From JBDRNO01 sp043811005 (GTDB lineage Bacteria; Bacteroidota; Bacteroidia; NORP154), in contig JBDRNO010000212.1 of NCBI GenBank assembly GCA_043811005.1, forward strand, positions 1 through 64,000: a stretch of 64,000 nt of DNA, written 5' to 3'. Below the pieces are notes generated by a model. The model saw only the letters and a program-made list of their open reading frames with translations, made no database searches and was not told the DNA's origin. Positions 26,490 through 35,581 of this stretch are shown piece by piece. Position 1 is the stretch's first letter, and every line of letters begins with the position of its first letter. The position numbers and the translations under genes were made by a program.

Positions 26490-29400
26490 ATGAAAACAAA
26501 TAAATGGATCCTAACAGGGCTTTGCCTCGGCTGTTTTTCAATATCAGTTCAATTAAAAGCACAACTTACTGCCACTATTACCGACAGCGCTAATGTGAGT
26601 TGTAACGGGGGTTGTAATGGCGATGCAACTGTATCTGTTAGCGGAGGCACAGGTCCTTTTGGTTACATGTGGAATGACCCGATGATACAGACCAATACAA
26701 CAGCTACCGGTTTATGTGCAGGAACTTACATTGTTACTGTAACGGATAGCAGTGATACCTCAACAGCAACCGATAATATAACTATTACGGAGCCCCCCGC
26801 GCTTGTTACTTTAATCATTCCTACAGATGTATCCTGTAACGGCAATTGTGACGGAGCAGCAACCGTAACTGTTTCCGGAGGAGTGCCTCCTTATGCTTAT
26901 CTGTGGAATACCGGGCAAATGATACAAGTTATAATGGGATTATGTCCCGGGATTTACAGTATAACTATTACTGATGCTAATGGATGCACCGTAACAGATT
27001 CAACTGTCATAAGTGAACCTCCTCCTTTAGTTACTGTCATAGATAGTATAATTGATGCAACTTGTGGAATGTGTGATGGTAGTATTTTTGTTAGTGGGAC
27101 AGGTGGAACTGCACCTTATACTTATTTATGGGATGATCCGGCTATGCAAACAACTACAACACCAACTAATTTATGTGCAGGAACTTACACAGTTACCGTT
27201 ACAGACAATAACGGATGTGTAAATACTGCTTCAGCAACTGTAAATGACATCGCTGCATTTTCTGTTACAATTACTTCTACGGATGTTTCCTGTATCGGAG
27301 ATTGTGATGGTACGGCAACTGCTACACCAACTGGAGGATCGCCTCCGTTTACATATCTTTGGAATACATCACCTGTTACCACAACACAAACAATTACCGG
27401 AATGTGCCAGGGAACATATACTGTTTGGGTAACAGATAACAGTGGATGTTCGTCAAATCAATCCGTAACAATAAATCAACCCCAGCCAATTTCATCCAAT
27501 ATAACTACCACAGACGCCACCTGCAGTTTATGCGATGGAAGCGCAACTGCAAATCCAACAGGCGGTACGCCTCCATATTCTTATTTATGGACAGGCGGGG
27601 ATACTACACAAACCGATACCGGCTTATGCCAGGGCAGCTACAATTTACAAATAACAGATTCCAATGGATGTGCTTATGACACTACTTTTATAATTTACAA
27701 TGCCAGCGGTTTTACTGCTTCAATCTCATCTGTTACAAATGCTTCCTGTAATGGCGTGTGTGACGGTTCGGCTACGCTCACCGCAAGTGGTGGTACAGCT
27801 CCTTATACATATCTTTGGGATGATCCCTCTTCACAAATCACTGCTACCGCTACGGGCTTATGTGCGGGAATTTATAGTGTAACTGTTACTGATAGCGCGG
27901 GATGCTTTTATTCTGACAGTACCCCTATTAGTGAACCAGCAATGCTTACTATTGTAATAAGCTCGGTTTCTGATGTGAGCTGTAATGGAGGAAGTAATGG
28001 ACAAGCTTGTCTTACTGTTAGCGGAGGGACTGTGCCATATACTTATACTTGGGATCCACCTGTTTTTACATCTGATCCCTGTGCATTATCGCTGACTGCC
28101 GGCACCTACCTGGCAACAGTTGAGGATGCCAATGGCTGCTCAGATAGCGTAAATGTCACTATTAACGAACCAACTCCACTTATTGCATCAATTGCTTCTC
28201 AAACAGATGCTACTTGTGGTTCTTGCAATGGCAACGCATCTGTAAGTGCATCAGGAGGCACTTTCCCATACGCCTACTCATGGAATACTGGAGATTCTTC
28301 AAATACCGTGATTGGTTTATGTGGAGGAATATATTCTGTTGTAATCTATGATGCTAACGGATGTGATACTATGACAAGTGTTATTATTAATGATATTCCT
28401 CCATTTACATTTAACTTAAGTATAATTGATGCAACTTGCGGGAATTGTGATGGGAATGCAACATCAAATCCAGCAGGCGGTTCACAACCTTATACTTATT
28501 CATGGACTAACGGTGATACAACCCAAACTGCTGATAGTTTGTGTTCAGGTAGCCTTACTTTACAAATTACAGATTCTGCAGGTTGTATATTAGATACAAC
28601 CTTTACAATAAATAATACTGCAGGTCTGACTGCCTCTATTACTTCAGTAACTGATGTTAGCTGTAACGGTGATAGTAATGGAACAGGTATAGTTACCCCA
28701 AACGGTGGCACCCCACCCTATACATATCTTTGGGATGATACCCAGGCACAAACCGATTCAATGGCTATTAACTTAGCTCCCGGCACTTATAATGTAACTG
28801 TTACGGATAGTGCTGGGTGCAACTTTACTTTAACTACTTCTATCCCAGAACCGCCACCTCTTACATTATCTCTTTTTCCTACAGATGTATCGTGTAACCA
28901 GACCAATGACGGATATATTTATATTAATGCTTCAGGTGGAGTGGAAAATTACCAATTCAGCATTGACAGCGGTTCTACATGGACTTATGATAGTTCATTC
29001 TTTAATTTATTTCCCGGAACGTATGAAGTTATTGTTCAGGACAGCAATGGCTGCCAGGCATCTGATACTACTACTATAGACACATCAACCTCCCTTAATA
29101 TTTCCGCCACTGTTACAAATGCCGGTTGTGGATGGAATAATGGTTCAATAATGCTGAGCATCAGTGGTGGAATAGCTCCATACACTTACCAGTGGAGCCC
29201 CGGCTCTTGGTGGTGGGGCTCTTACAAAAATTACCTTCCAGCAGGATTTTACAATGTAACGGTTACTGATGCCGGTAACTGTTCAAATACTGCCAGCATC
29301 TTTGTTGGTGATGGTTGTGCTCCTAACTTAATAAAGGGAAAAGTTTTTGATGACATGAATGACAATTGCCTTATGGATAGCGCGGATTTTGGCTTATCCG

Positions 29401-31319
29401 GCTGGTTGGTGAAAGCAGATCCCGGGCAGGTTTATGCTTATTCTGACAATTCAGGAAATTATCACATGTATCTCGATTCCGGTAATTACACCATCTCACT
29501 CATAGACAATGATGTTCTGAGAACCCAGGTCTGCCCTTCATCACCGCCAACATACGGGCTTAGCTTAGGTACATCACCCGATACGGTAAATAATATTGAC
29601 TTTAGTGTTCAATCGGCATCTTATTGCCCTGCTTTATCAGTTAACTTCTATCATATCGGATTCAGACCCTGCATTAGCAGTTGGTATAAGATAAATTATA
29701 CTAATAATGGTACCGGAACTGCTTATAATGCGTATATTGAGCTGGAACTCCCGCCAGAAGTAACAGCTACTTTAGTTAGCGGTAATATTTATTTTAATAA
29801 ACCTCCATATAATTCAACCCCATGGGATAGTCAGTCGGGTAATATATACACCTATAATTTAGGTGATGTGGCACCTCAACAAAGCGGTTCATTTTATGTG
29901 TTGATTGAAGTATCCTGTAATGCAGTTATGAACAGCACTCTTTGTGTTACTGCCCATATTTATCCCGACAGCAGTTGTTTTCCGCCTGATCCTGCCTGGG
30001 ATCATTCCAGCGTTGCTGTTGTGGGTAAATGTGTTGGCGATAGCTTAGCATGTTTTACCATTTACAACACAGGAGATCCCGGAACGGGCGATATGCAGGG
30101 CGCTGCCGAATACCGTATTTATGAAAATAATATTCAGGTATCTGTTGGTACTTTCCAGATTGCAGGTGCTGATAGTACTGTTATTTGCTGGACTGCCAAC
30201 AGCAACACAATCAGATTGGAAGCCGACCAGCGACCCGGGCATCCAGGTAACAGCCACCCGCAGGATAATGTTGAATTGTGCGGAGTTCCCACTTTTGTTA
30301 CCGGTCAAATAACACAGGTTCCCGAAGATGACATTGATGATTTTATTGAAATTTTTTGCGACTTTGTAAAATCCTCATGGGATCCGAATGATAAGAATGT
30401 GTTGCCTGAAGGATTGACTGAAACATATCATTACATTGATTCTACCGATATCCTTGAATACCTCATCCGTTTTCAAAATACAGGAAATGATACTGCCTTT
30501 AAAGTAGTGATAAGGGATACATTATCGACTTATCTTGATATTTCTACAATAGAACCCGGAGCGAGCAGCCACCCCTTTACATTCGATATATATGAAAGCG
30601 ATATTATTCAATTCACATTTGATAGCATTATGCTTCCTGACAGCATTGTCAATGAGCCGGAAAGCCATGGATTCGTGAAATTCGAGATCAACCAGCAACC
30701 AGGAAATACCAAAGGAACAGTGATAGAGAATGAAGCAGGTATTGTATTTGACTATAACGAACCAGTCAATACCAATACAATATTCAACACCATTGGCAAC
30801 ATTGATTCGATCACCTGCTTTATTAATGCCGGCTTTACATTCCAGGGTGCTGATCAGACTGTCACCTTTACAAGCGCTTCCTCAAATGCTGATTCATATT
30901 ACTGGGATCTTGGTGATGGAAACACCAGCACCCAGCAAAACTATTCACACATCTACTCAGATACGGGAACATATATCGTAACATTAATTGTAAACAACGA
31001 TTGCGGAATTGATACTATTAGCAAGGAAGTTACTATTCAATCCACAGGTATTTATCAAACAGGTTACGATGGTTACCAAATAACCGTTTACCCCAACCCG
31101 TTTAATTCAACAACAACGTTTGAGGTTTTGGGAACCGGTAAACCCGGACCTCTAACATTTGAACTGCACAACATCCTTGGTGAACGTGTAAATGTAATGA
31201 AAGGCATTTCCGGCAATAAGTTTGTTGTTAGCAGGGAAGGGCTGACTGATGGTATTTATTTCTACAAGATAAGTTCGGTGGATGGATTGATTACAGCAGG
31301 GAAGCTGGTGATCAACTAA
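26490..31319 (+). CDS. SprB-repeat surface protein with type A T9SS signal
   Basis: This is a 1,609-residue secreted protein. After the signal peptide (ending SVQLKAQ) come about 12 tandem SprB-type repeats of about 75-80 residues with the pattern SCNGxCDGxATV, GGTPPYTYLW, LCAGTYTVTVTD and GC (residues about 25-945). A CnaB-like domain follows (KGKVFDDMNDNC). Next are a DUF11/DUF7619-like region (SSWDPNDKNVLPEG, then FQNTGNDTAFKVVIRDTL), one PKD domain (YYWDLGDGNTS) and a type A C-terminal signal (YPNPFNSTTTFEV, GIYFYKISS). It is likely an adhesin exported by T9SS. The C-terminal half closely resembles that of the gene at 38508. Confidence 0.9.
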   Translation: MKTNKWILTGLCLGCFSISVQLKAQLTATITDSANVSCNGGCNGDATVSVSGGTGPFGYMWNDPMIQTNTTATGLCAGTYIVTVTDSSDTSTATDNITITEPPALVTLIIPTDVSCNGNCDGAATVTVSGGVPPYAYLWNTGQMIQVIMGLCPGIYSITITDANGCTVTDSTVISEPPPLVTVIDSIIDATCGMCDGSIFVSGTGGTAPYTYLWDDPAMQTTTTPTNLCAGTYTVTVTDNNGCVNTASATVNDIAAFSVTITSTDVSCIGDCDGTATATPTGGSPPFTYLWNTSPVTTTQTITGMCQGTYTVWVTDNSGCSSNQSVTINQPQPISSNITTTDATCSLCDGSATANPTGGTPPYSYLWTGGDTTQTDTGLCQGSYNLQITDSNGCAYDTTFIIYNASGFTASISSVTNASCNGVCDGSATLTASGGTAPYTYLWDDPSSQITATATGLCAGIYSVTVTDSAGCFYSDSTPISEPAMLTIVISSVSDVSCNGGSNGQACLTVSGGTVPYTYTWDPPVFTSDPCALSLTAGTYLATVEDANGCSDSVNVTINEPTPLIASIASQTDATCGSCNGNASVSASGGTFPYAYSWNTGDSSNTVIGLCGGIYSVVIYDANGCDTMTSVIINDIPPFTFNLSIIDATCGNCDGNATSNPAGGSQPYTYSWTNGDTTQTADSLCSGSLTLQITDSAGCILDTTFTINNTAGLTASITSVTDVSCNGDSNGTGIVTPNGGTPPYTYLWDDTQAQTDSMAINLAPGTYNVTVTDSAGCNFTLTTSIPEPPPLTLSLFPTDVSCNQTNDGYIYINASGGVENYQFSIDSGSTWTYDSSFFNLFPGTYEVIVQDSNGCQASDTTTIDTSTSLNISATVTNAGCGWNNGSIMLSISGGIAPYTYQWSPGSWWWGSYKNYLPAGFYNVTVTDAGNCSNTASIFVGDGCAPNLIKGKVFDDMNDNCLMDSADFGLSGWLVKADPGQVYAYSDNSGNYHMYLDSGNYTISLIDNDVLRTQVCPSSPPTYGLSLGTSPDTVNNIDFSVQSASYCPALSVNFYHIGFRPCISSWYKINYTNNGTGTAYNAYIELELPPEVTATLVSGNIYFNKPPYNSTPWDSQSGNIYTYNLGDVAPQQSGSFYVLIEVSCNAVMNSTLCVTAHIYPDSSCFPPDPAWDHSSVAVVGKCVGDSLACFTIYNTGDPGTGDMQGAAEYRIYENNIQVSVGTFQIAGADSTVICWTANSNTIRLEADQRPGHPGNSHPQDNVELCGVPTFVTGQITQVPEDDIDDFIEIFCDFVKSSWDPNDKNVLPEGLTETYHYIDSTDILEYLIRFQNTGNDTAFKVVIRDTLSTYLDISTIEPGASSHPFTFDIYESDIIQFTFDSIMLPDSIVNEPESHGFVKFEINQQPGNTKGTVIENEAGIVFDYNEPVNTNTIFNTIGNIDSITCFINAGFTFQGADQTVTFTSASSNADSYYWDLGDGNTSTQQNYSHIYSDTGTYIVTLIVNNDCGIDTISKEVTIQSTGIYQTGYDGYQITVYPNPFNSTTTFEVLGTGKPGPLTFELHNILGERVNVMKGISGNKFVVSREGLTDGIYFYKISSVDGLITAGKLVIN

Positions 31320-31321
31320 AC

Positions 31322-31402
31322 AAATCCTGTCAGGGTTGCGAATCCTGACAGGGTTTAAGGATAAGACCCGCAAGGTTTTTGAAACCTTGCGGGTCTTTTA
31401 AA
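31322..31402 (+). terminator. Double hairpin after the SprB-repeat gene
   Basis: The first hairpin (31322-31356) is AATCCTGTCAGGGTT GCG AATCCTGACAGGGTT. The second (31365-31395) pairs GACCCGCAAGGTT with AACCTTGCGGGTC and ends in TTTTA plus an A run. Near-identical hairpins follow other sorting-signal genes at 33455, 41708 and 43500. Confidence 0.75.
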
Positions 31403-31432
31403 AAAAAATTGTATCAATGACTGTAAAATTGC

Positions 31433-31463
31433 TTGTAAATCAAGATAAAAATTTTTATCTTTG
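31433..31463 (+). promoter_or_regulatory. Candidate hicBA promoter (TTG-N20-TATCTTTG)
   Basis: A TTG at 31433-31435 and a perfect TATCTTTG -7 box at 31456-31463 have 20 bp between them, matching the Bacteroidota consensus. It lies 45 bp upstream of hicB and after the terminator hairpins, so the toxin-antitoxin pair should have its own transcript. Confidence 0.65.
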
Positions 31464-31508
31464 AGACTCATTAAAAAAAGAAAGTAATAATATTAAATTT
31501 TAACTATT

Positions 31509-31715
31509 ATGAAAAGACATTTCACACTTGAATATTGGATTGATGATAATTGGTATGTAGGAAAACTTAAAGAGATACCCGGTATATTTAGCCAAGGCGA
31601 AACGCTACAGGAATTAGAGGAGAATATCCGGGAAGTTTACCAATTAATGGCTGAAGATGAAGGAGAGCACTTCAATCCCAAAGTTAAAACCAAAGAAATT
31701 GAGCTGCAAATATGA
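31509..31715 (+). CDS. hicB: HicB-like antitoxin
   Basis: This is a 68-residue protein of the HicB family core: FTLEYWIDDNWYVGKLKEIPG, then FSQGETLQELEENIREVYQL. This is the degenerate RNase-H-like fold that binds the toxin. It is short and has no extra DNA-binding domain, so any autoregulation would need the complex. Its stop overlaps the ATG of the next gene by 4 bases (ATGA), as is typical of toxin-antitoxin operons. Confidence 0.85.
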   Translation: MKRHFTLEYWIDDNWYVGKLKEIPGIFSQGETLQELEENIREVYQLMAEDEGEHFNPKVKTKEIELQI

Positions 31716-31894
31716 AACGTGGAAACTTTATTCGCGAATTGGTACAAGCAGGGTGTTATCTTAAACGTCATGGTAAAAAGCATGATATATATGTAAATAT
31801 CCGTAAAGGAAAAAGAGTGCCTGTACCACGCCATCCTGAAATTAAAGAAAGTATTTGCAGATTAATAAGGAAACAGTTGGGTATTAATAAGTAA
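31712..31894 (+). CDS. hicA: HicA-like mRNA interferase toxin
   Basis: This is a 60-residue protein with the double-stranded-RNA-binding-like HicA fold: FIRELVQAGCYLKRHGKKHD, IYVNIRKGKRVPVPRHPEIK, and the tail ICRLIRKQLGI. The catalytic histidine of the family is at the KKHDIY position. HicA toxins cut mRNA until neutralised by HicB. The order antitoxin-toxin is the reverse of the E. coli hicAB order but is common. It sits between two surface-protein genes. Confidence 0.87.
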   Translation: MKRGNFIRELVQAGCYLKRHGKKHDIYVNIRKGKRVPVPRHPEIKESICRLIRKQLGINK

Positions 31895-31916
31895 ATAATT
31901 TTGAAAATTTATCAAC

Positions 31917-33452
31917 TTGAGAACAAATAACTGGATATTGACCTGCCTTTGTCTCTGCTGTCTGTTAATTGCATCAGATGTAAATGCACAATTAACAGTA
32001 ACTACAAGTTCTTTTGATGCTACCTGCAATGGAAGTTGTGATGGTTATGCAACTGTTACTGCAACAGGCGGGGTGATTCCATATACTCACTTATGGAACG
32101 ACCCTGGCTCTCAAACTACTGCAACTGTTACTGGCTTGTGTGCTGGCACATATACTGTATTAGTAACAGATAGTAATAGTGATACAGCATCTGCTAGTAT
32201 AACAATATCGGAACCTGATGCTATTACAGTTACTATAACAGGAGATACAACTATTTGTATTGATGGCAGTGCTACGATAAGTGCATCAGCAACTGGAGGA
32301 ACGCCACCATATATATACACATGGGATAATGGGTTGGGTAATGACAGCACTCATAATGTTACCCCTACTACCACTACCACATATACTGTGATTGTAATAG
32401 ATGCCAATCTGTGTACAGGCGTTGCACAATCTGTAACGGTTTCAACAAACCCTCCGTTATCAGTAACGGCTTTTGGATCAGATATTATTTGCTATGGTGA
32501 TAGTGCTCCTATAACAGCTGTTGCAAATGGTGGAGATGGCGGGCCTTATACATATACTTGGGATAATGGAGCAGGGTCTGGAAACATTGTACTGGTATCC
32601 CCTGCCAATACAACAACATCTACAGTAATGGTTTCGGATGCCTGCGGCACACCGGAAGCAAGTGCTTCGGTAACTATTGCACTAAGTCCGGCATTAGTTC
32701 TTAGCCCGGCAACAGCAACAATTTGTCCGGGAGAAAGCACAGTGTTTAATGTCAGCGGAGCATTAACTTATTGGTGGGCAGAGGAAGCTGCTCCAATGGA
32801 CATAATAGGAACCGGCTCAACAATAACTGTAAGTCCGTCAGTTACAACCAGCTATCTGGTTACCGGAGATGATGGTGTATGCACCAGGACCGATACAGTT
32901 ACGGTAACGGTGAATCCTTCGCCGGTAGCAGATTTTGGATTTATACCTAATGAAACAACAATAACAAACCCTGTATTTACTTTTACTGACCAATCATCAT
33001 CTAGTGTTGTTTCGTGGCTATGGGATTTTGGAGATGATTCTGATTCATCAATCCTTCAAAACCCTGTTCATACTTATGCAGATACCGGGACTTATGCTGT
33101 ACTATTGACCGTTTACGACAGTGCAGGATGCATGGATACAGCACTTTATTATGTTATCATCGATGATACAATGACTGTGAATGTACCAATTATTTATAAT
33201 AAGGGGATTTCAGTACAAGTGTTCCCAAATCCATTTAATTCAACAACAACGTTTGAGGTTTTGGGAACCGGTAAACCCGGACCCCTTACATTTGAACTGC
33301 ACAACATCCTTGGTGAACGTGTAAATGTAATGAAAGGCATTTCCGGCAACAAGTTTGTAATTAGCCGGGAAGGACTGACTGGTGGTATTTATTTCTACAA
33401 GATAAGTTCAGTGGATGGATTGTTTACTGCCGGGAAGCTGGTGATCAACTAA
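31917..33452 (+). CDS. SprB/PKD surface protein with type A T9SS signal
   Basis: This is a 511-residue secreted protein starting with TTG at 31917. The surrounding bases (TTTATCAACTTGAGAACAAA) align with the ATG start of the paralogue at 26490. Signal peptide ends DVNAQ. Then come one SprB repeat (TCNGSCDGYATV, GGVIPYTHLWND), Ig-like repeats with GGTPPYIYTWDNG, and a PKD domain (VSWLWDFGDDSDSS, HTYADTGTYAV). The type A signal is almost identical to those of 26490, 38508 and 41920. It looks like a shortened relative of the larger SprB proteins. Surface adhesin role is inferred. Confidence 0.85.
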   Translation: MRTNNWILTCLCLCCLLIASDVNAQLTVTTSSFDATCNGSCDGYATVTATGGVIPYTHLWNDPGSQTTATVTGLCAGTYTVLVTDSNSDTASASITISEPDAITVTITGDTTICIDGSATISASATGGTPPYIYTWDNGLGNDSTHNVTPTTTTTYTVIVIDANLCTGVAQSVTVSTNPPLSVTAFGSDIICYGDSAPITAVANGGDGGPYTYTWDNGAGSGNIVLVSPANTTTSTVMVSDACGTPEASASVTIALSPALVLSPATATICPGESTVFNVSGALTYWWAEEAAPMDIIGTGSTITVSPSVTTSYLVTGDDGVCTRTDTVTVTVNPSPVADFGFIPNETTITNPVFTFTDQSSSSVVSWLWDFGDDSDSSILQNPVHTYADTGTYAVLLTVYDSAGCMDTALYYVIIDDTMTVNVPIIYNKGISVQVFPNPFNSTTTFEVLGTGKPGPLTFELHNILGERVNVMKGISGNKFVISREGLTGGIYFYKISSVDGLFTAGKLVIN

Positions 33453-33454
33453 AC

Positions 33455-33525
33455 AAACCCTGTCAGGGTTGCGAACCCTGGCAGGGCTTTTGAGACCCTC
33501 AGGGTTTTCGGAAACCCTGAGGGTC
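33455..33525 (+). terminator. Double hairpin after the 511-residue surface-protein gene
   Basis: The first hairpin at 33455-33489 has AACCCTGTCAGGGTT GCG AACCCTGGCAGGG. The second at 33494-33525 pairs GACCCTCAGGGTTT with AAACCCTGAGGGTC and leads into TTTAT. Same family as at 31322. Confidence 0.75.
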
Positions 33526-33695
33526 TTTATTTAAATAACAGGACATAACGGGTAAATAGCAAATAAGTATATTGAGAGAACTATTTAAGTTTCCAACATA
33601 TTCCTTGTCAATAAATTTGCGCTGCTATGTCCATTAATTACTATTTTCGTAAAATAATTATTATATTGACAATCTTTAAAAAAACATAAAGGAAC

Positions 33696-34277
33696 TTGGA
33701 AGGATCTGATATAAATCTGGTTAAAAGGTTAAAGGAGGGAGATAAAGACGCTTACGTATATTTATACGAAAGCTATTATGCAGATCTATGCCTTTACGCC
33801 AGTAAATATGTGAAGGATATTTCATTATCAGAGGAAATAGTGCAGGATGTGATCTTTAATATCTGGGAAAAGAGAAAGACACTTGAATTACCGGATCATA
33901 TCAGACAATACCTTTACAGGGCTGTTCACAACCGTTCGTTGAACTATATGAAACATGCGCAGGTTGAGGAAAAGTACAGGCAAGACCTTGCAGCCCAGCC
34001 AAGTTCCGGTTTTTCCGATGACCTGGTGACAAAGGAATTGGAAGAGCATATCAAGGAAGCTATTAAGTCCCTGCCTGGCAGGCAAAGGGAAATATTCGAG
34101 TTAAGCCGTTTTCATGGCTTAAAATACCGCGAAATTGCAGAGAAGACCGGGATAAGCGTTAAAGGGGTTGAATATCATATGACCAAAGCACTGGAACACC
34201 TAAGTGATGCCTTGAAAGAATATTTGCCGGTACTTATCCCTTTGATAATTCCAGCTTTTAGCCCGCTAATAAGTTAA
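33696..34277 (+). CDS. ECF-type RNA polymerase sigma factor
   Basis: This 193-residue sigma-70 family factor contains only regions 2 and 4. Region 2 is about residues 14-80 (AYVYLYESYYADLCLYASKY, then LSEEIVQDVIFNIWE). Region 4 is about 123-178 (LPGRQREIFELSRFHGLKYR, then EIAEKTGISVKGVEYHMTKA). A TTG start at 33696 after AAAGGAA is used; no ATG is nearby. The tail ends in a hydrophobic stretch (LIPLIIPAF). The next gene encodes a FecR anti-sigma factor, so its activity is probably released by a surface signal. Confidence 0.92.
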   Translation: MEGSDINLVKRLKEGDKDAYVYLYESYYADLCLYASKYVKDISLSEEIVQDVIFNIWEKRKTLELPDHIRQYLYRAVHNRSLNYMKHAQVEEKYRQDLAAQPSSGFSDDLVTKELEEHIKEAIKSLPGRQREIFELSRFHGLKYREIAEKTGISVKGVEYHMTKALEHLSDALKEYLPVLIPLIIPAFSPLIS

Positions 34278-34354
34278 AAATGAAGGATTGACACTAGGGA
34301 AAATCCGGTTGAAATTGTAATGAATAAGAAGAGGACATTAAAAAGAATCAATCA

Positions 34355-35353
34355 ATGGACAAAAACCTTATCACAAAATATTTGCTCGGAGAGACAACAC
34401 CTGAAGAAACCCGCCAGGTTGCTGATCTTATTAATACCGATGAACAGAGCAAGGCATATTTTAACAGCATAAAAAAGGTATGGGAGGCAGCAGAAGTACA
34501 GAAAATTGCTGAAAACATTGATGTGGAAGCTGCAATAGATAAATTCCTCCAAAAAATTGAAGACAAAGGCAAAGTTGCTGCAGTTAGACCTATATTTGTA
34601 AAGAGCCCTGCCCTTAACTATATGCTGCGCATTGCCGCTGTTATTGTATTGGGGCTTGCTTTCTGGCTGATATTTTTAAACAGGACCGAAATAAGAACAA
34701 TTGCAACCGGTGAGGAAAAGACTTATAGAGATACTTTGCCTGATGGCTCTGTTGTTTATTTGAATTCATATACTACATTAAAATACCCGGAAGAGTTTGA
34801 TGATGATATCAGAGAAGTGTTCCTTGAAGGAGAAGCATTTTTCGAAGTAGCAGGAAATAAAGACAAATCCTTTGTTGTTAACCTGGATAATGCAATAGTT
34901 AAAGCGCTTGGAACTTCGTTTAACATAAGCGCATATCCCGCAGGTGATTCGATCGAGGTTATTGTATCAGCAGGCAGGGTATTGTTGTATTCTGTTGAAG
35001 ATGATCTGACCGATCTCCCGGAAAAACATTACCTGGAAAAAGGTGACAGGGGAGTATTCTCCAGGATCTCAAAAAAGGTAGTCAGGGAAATAAATACTAA
35101 CCACAACTTTTTATACTGGGAAACAGGCATCCTGGCATTTAAGGAAACTCCATTACCGGAAGTTATTAAAGTGCTTAACAAGGAATTTAATCAAAACATT
35201 GTACTTGGAAATGAGAATCTGGAAAACTGCATCTTAACGGCAGAGTTTAATAATAAGAGTGTTGAAGCGATCGCAGAAATATTGGAAGCAACATTTGGTC
35301 TGGAAGTAAAAAGGGAAGGAAATAAAATTATTTTACTGGGTAATGGATGTTAA
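34355..35353 (+). CDS. FecR-family anti-sigma factor
   Basis: This is a 332-residue protein. The cytoplasmic N-terminal helical domain (LITKYLLGETTPEETRQVAD) binds the sigma factor. One membrane helix lies at about 88-108 (MLRIAAVIVLGLAFWLIFL). The periplasmic FecR domain (LPDGSVVYLNSYTTLKYPEE, then VFLEGEAFFEVAG) is followed by a DUF4974 domain (FKETPLPEVIKVLNKEF, then CILTAEFNNKSVEAIAEIL). It normally receives a signal from the STN domain of an outer-membrane receptor. It starts 77 bp after the sigma-factor stop; the pair is surely one unit. The partner is probably the next gene. Confidence 0.93.
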   Translation: MDKNLITKYLLGETTPEETRQVADLINTDEQSKAYFNSIKKVWEAAEVQKIAENIDVEAAIDKFLQKIEDKGKVAAVRPIFVKSPALNYMLRIAAVIVLGLAFWLIFLNRTEIRTIATGEEKTYRDTLPDGSVVYLNSYTTLKYPEEFDDDIREVFLEGEAFFEVAGNKDKSFVVNLDNAIVKALGTSFNISAYPAGDSIEVIVSAGRVLLYSVEDDLTDLPEKHYLEKGDRGVFSRISKKVVREINTNHNFLYWETGILAFKETPLPEVIKVLNKEFNQNIVLGNENLENCILTAEFNNKSVEAIAEILEATFGLEVKREGNKIILLGNGC

Positions 35354-35369
35354 TGTTCAAAAAAGGAAA

Positions 35370-35580
35370 GAATATTACTTTGTAAAATGATTAAAAATGC
35401 CACAAAATCACCAAAACACTAAATCCCACAAAAATAGTTTTGAGCCGACACCTAAGGAAATTAAAGAAAAGGTTTGTTAAATAATTTAGTGGAATTTTGT
35501 GCTTTTGTGTTTTAGTGGCAAATTATTGTTAGCCAGAGGCTGATCCGCCTTACGCTTGCGCTGAAGCTTCAGCGTAGGCG
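35370..35580. repeat. Modular intergenic repeat, copy 9, plus GC palindrome
   Basis: An ATATTACTTTGTAAAATGATTAAAAA end is followed by GCCACAAAATCACCAAAACAC and, inverted, TTTTGTGTTTTAGTGGC, as in the copy at 25545. At 35545-35580 comes a GC-rich patch around the perfect palindrome GCTGAAGCTTCAGC (35560-35573). The patch overlaps the proposed start of the next gene. Confidence 0.65.
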
Positions 35581-35581
35581 C

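Noticed and set aside
26490..29300. CRISPR-like periodic repeats
   Set aside because: The period of about 230-240 bp is explained by tandem SprB protein repeats in an open frame; no short identical repeats with unique spacers exist.
33696..34277. The sigma factor as a dedicated SigP-like T9SS regulator
   Set aside because: The direct neighbour is FecR, which points to cell-surface signalling; there is no PorX/PorY gene in the window.
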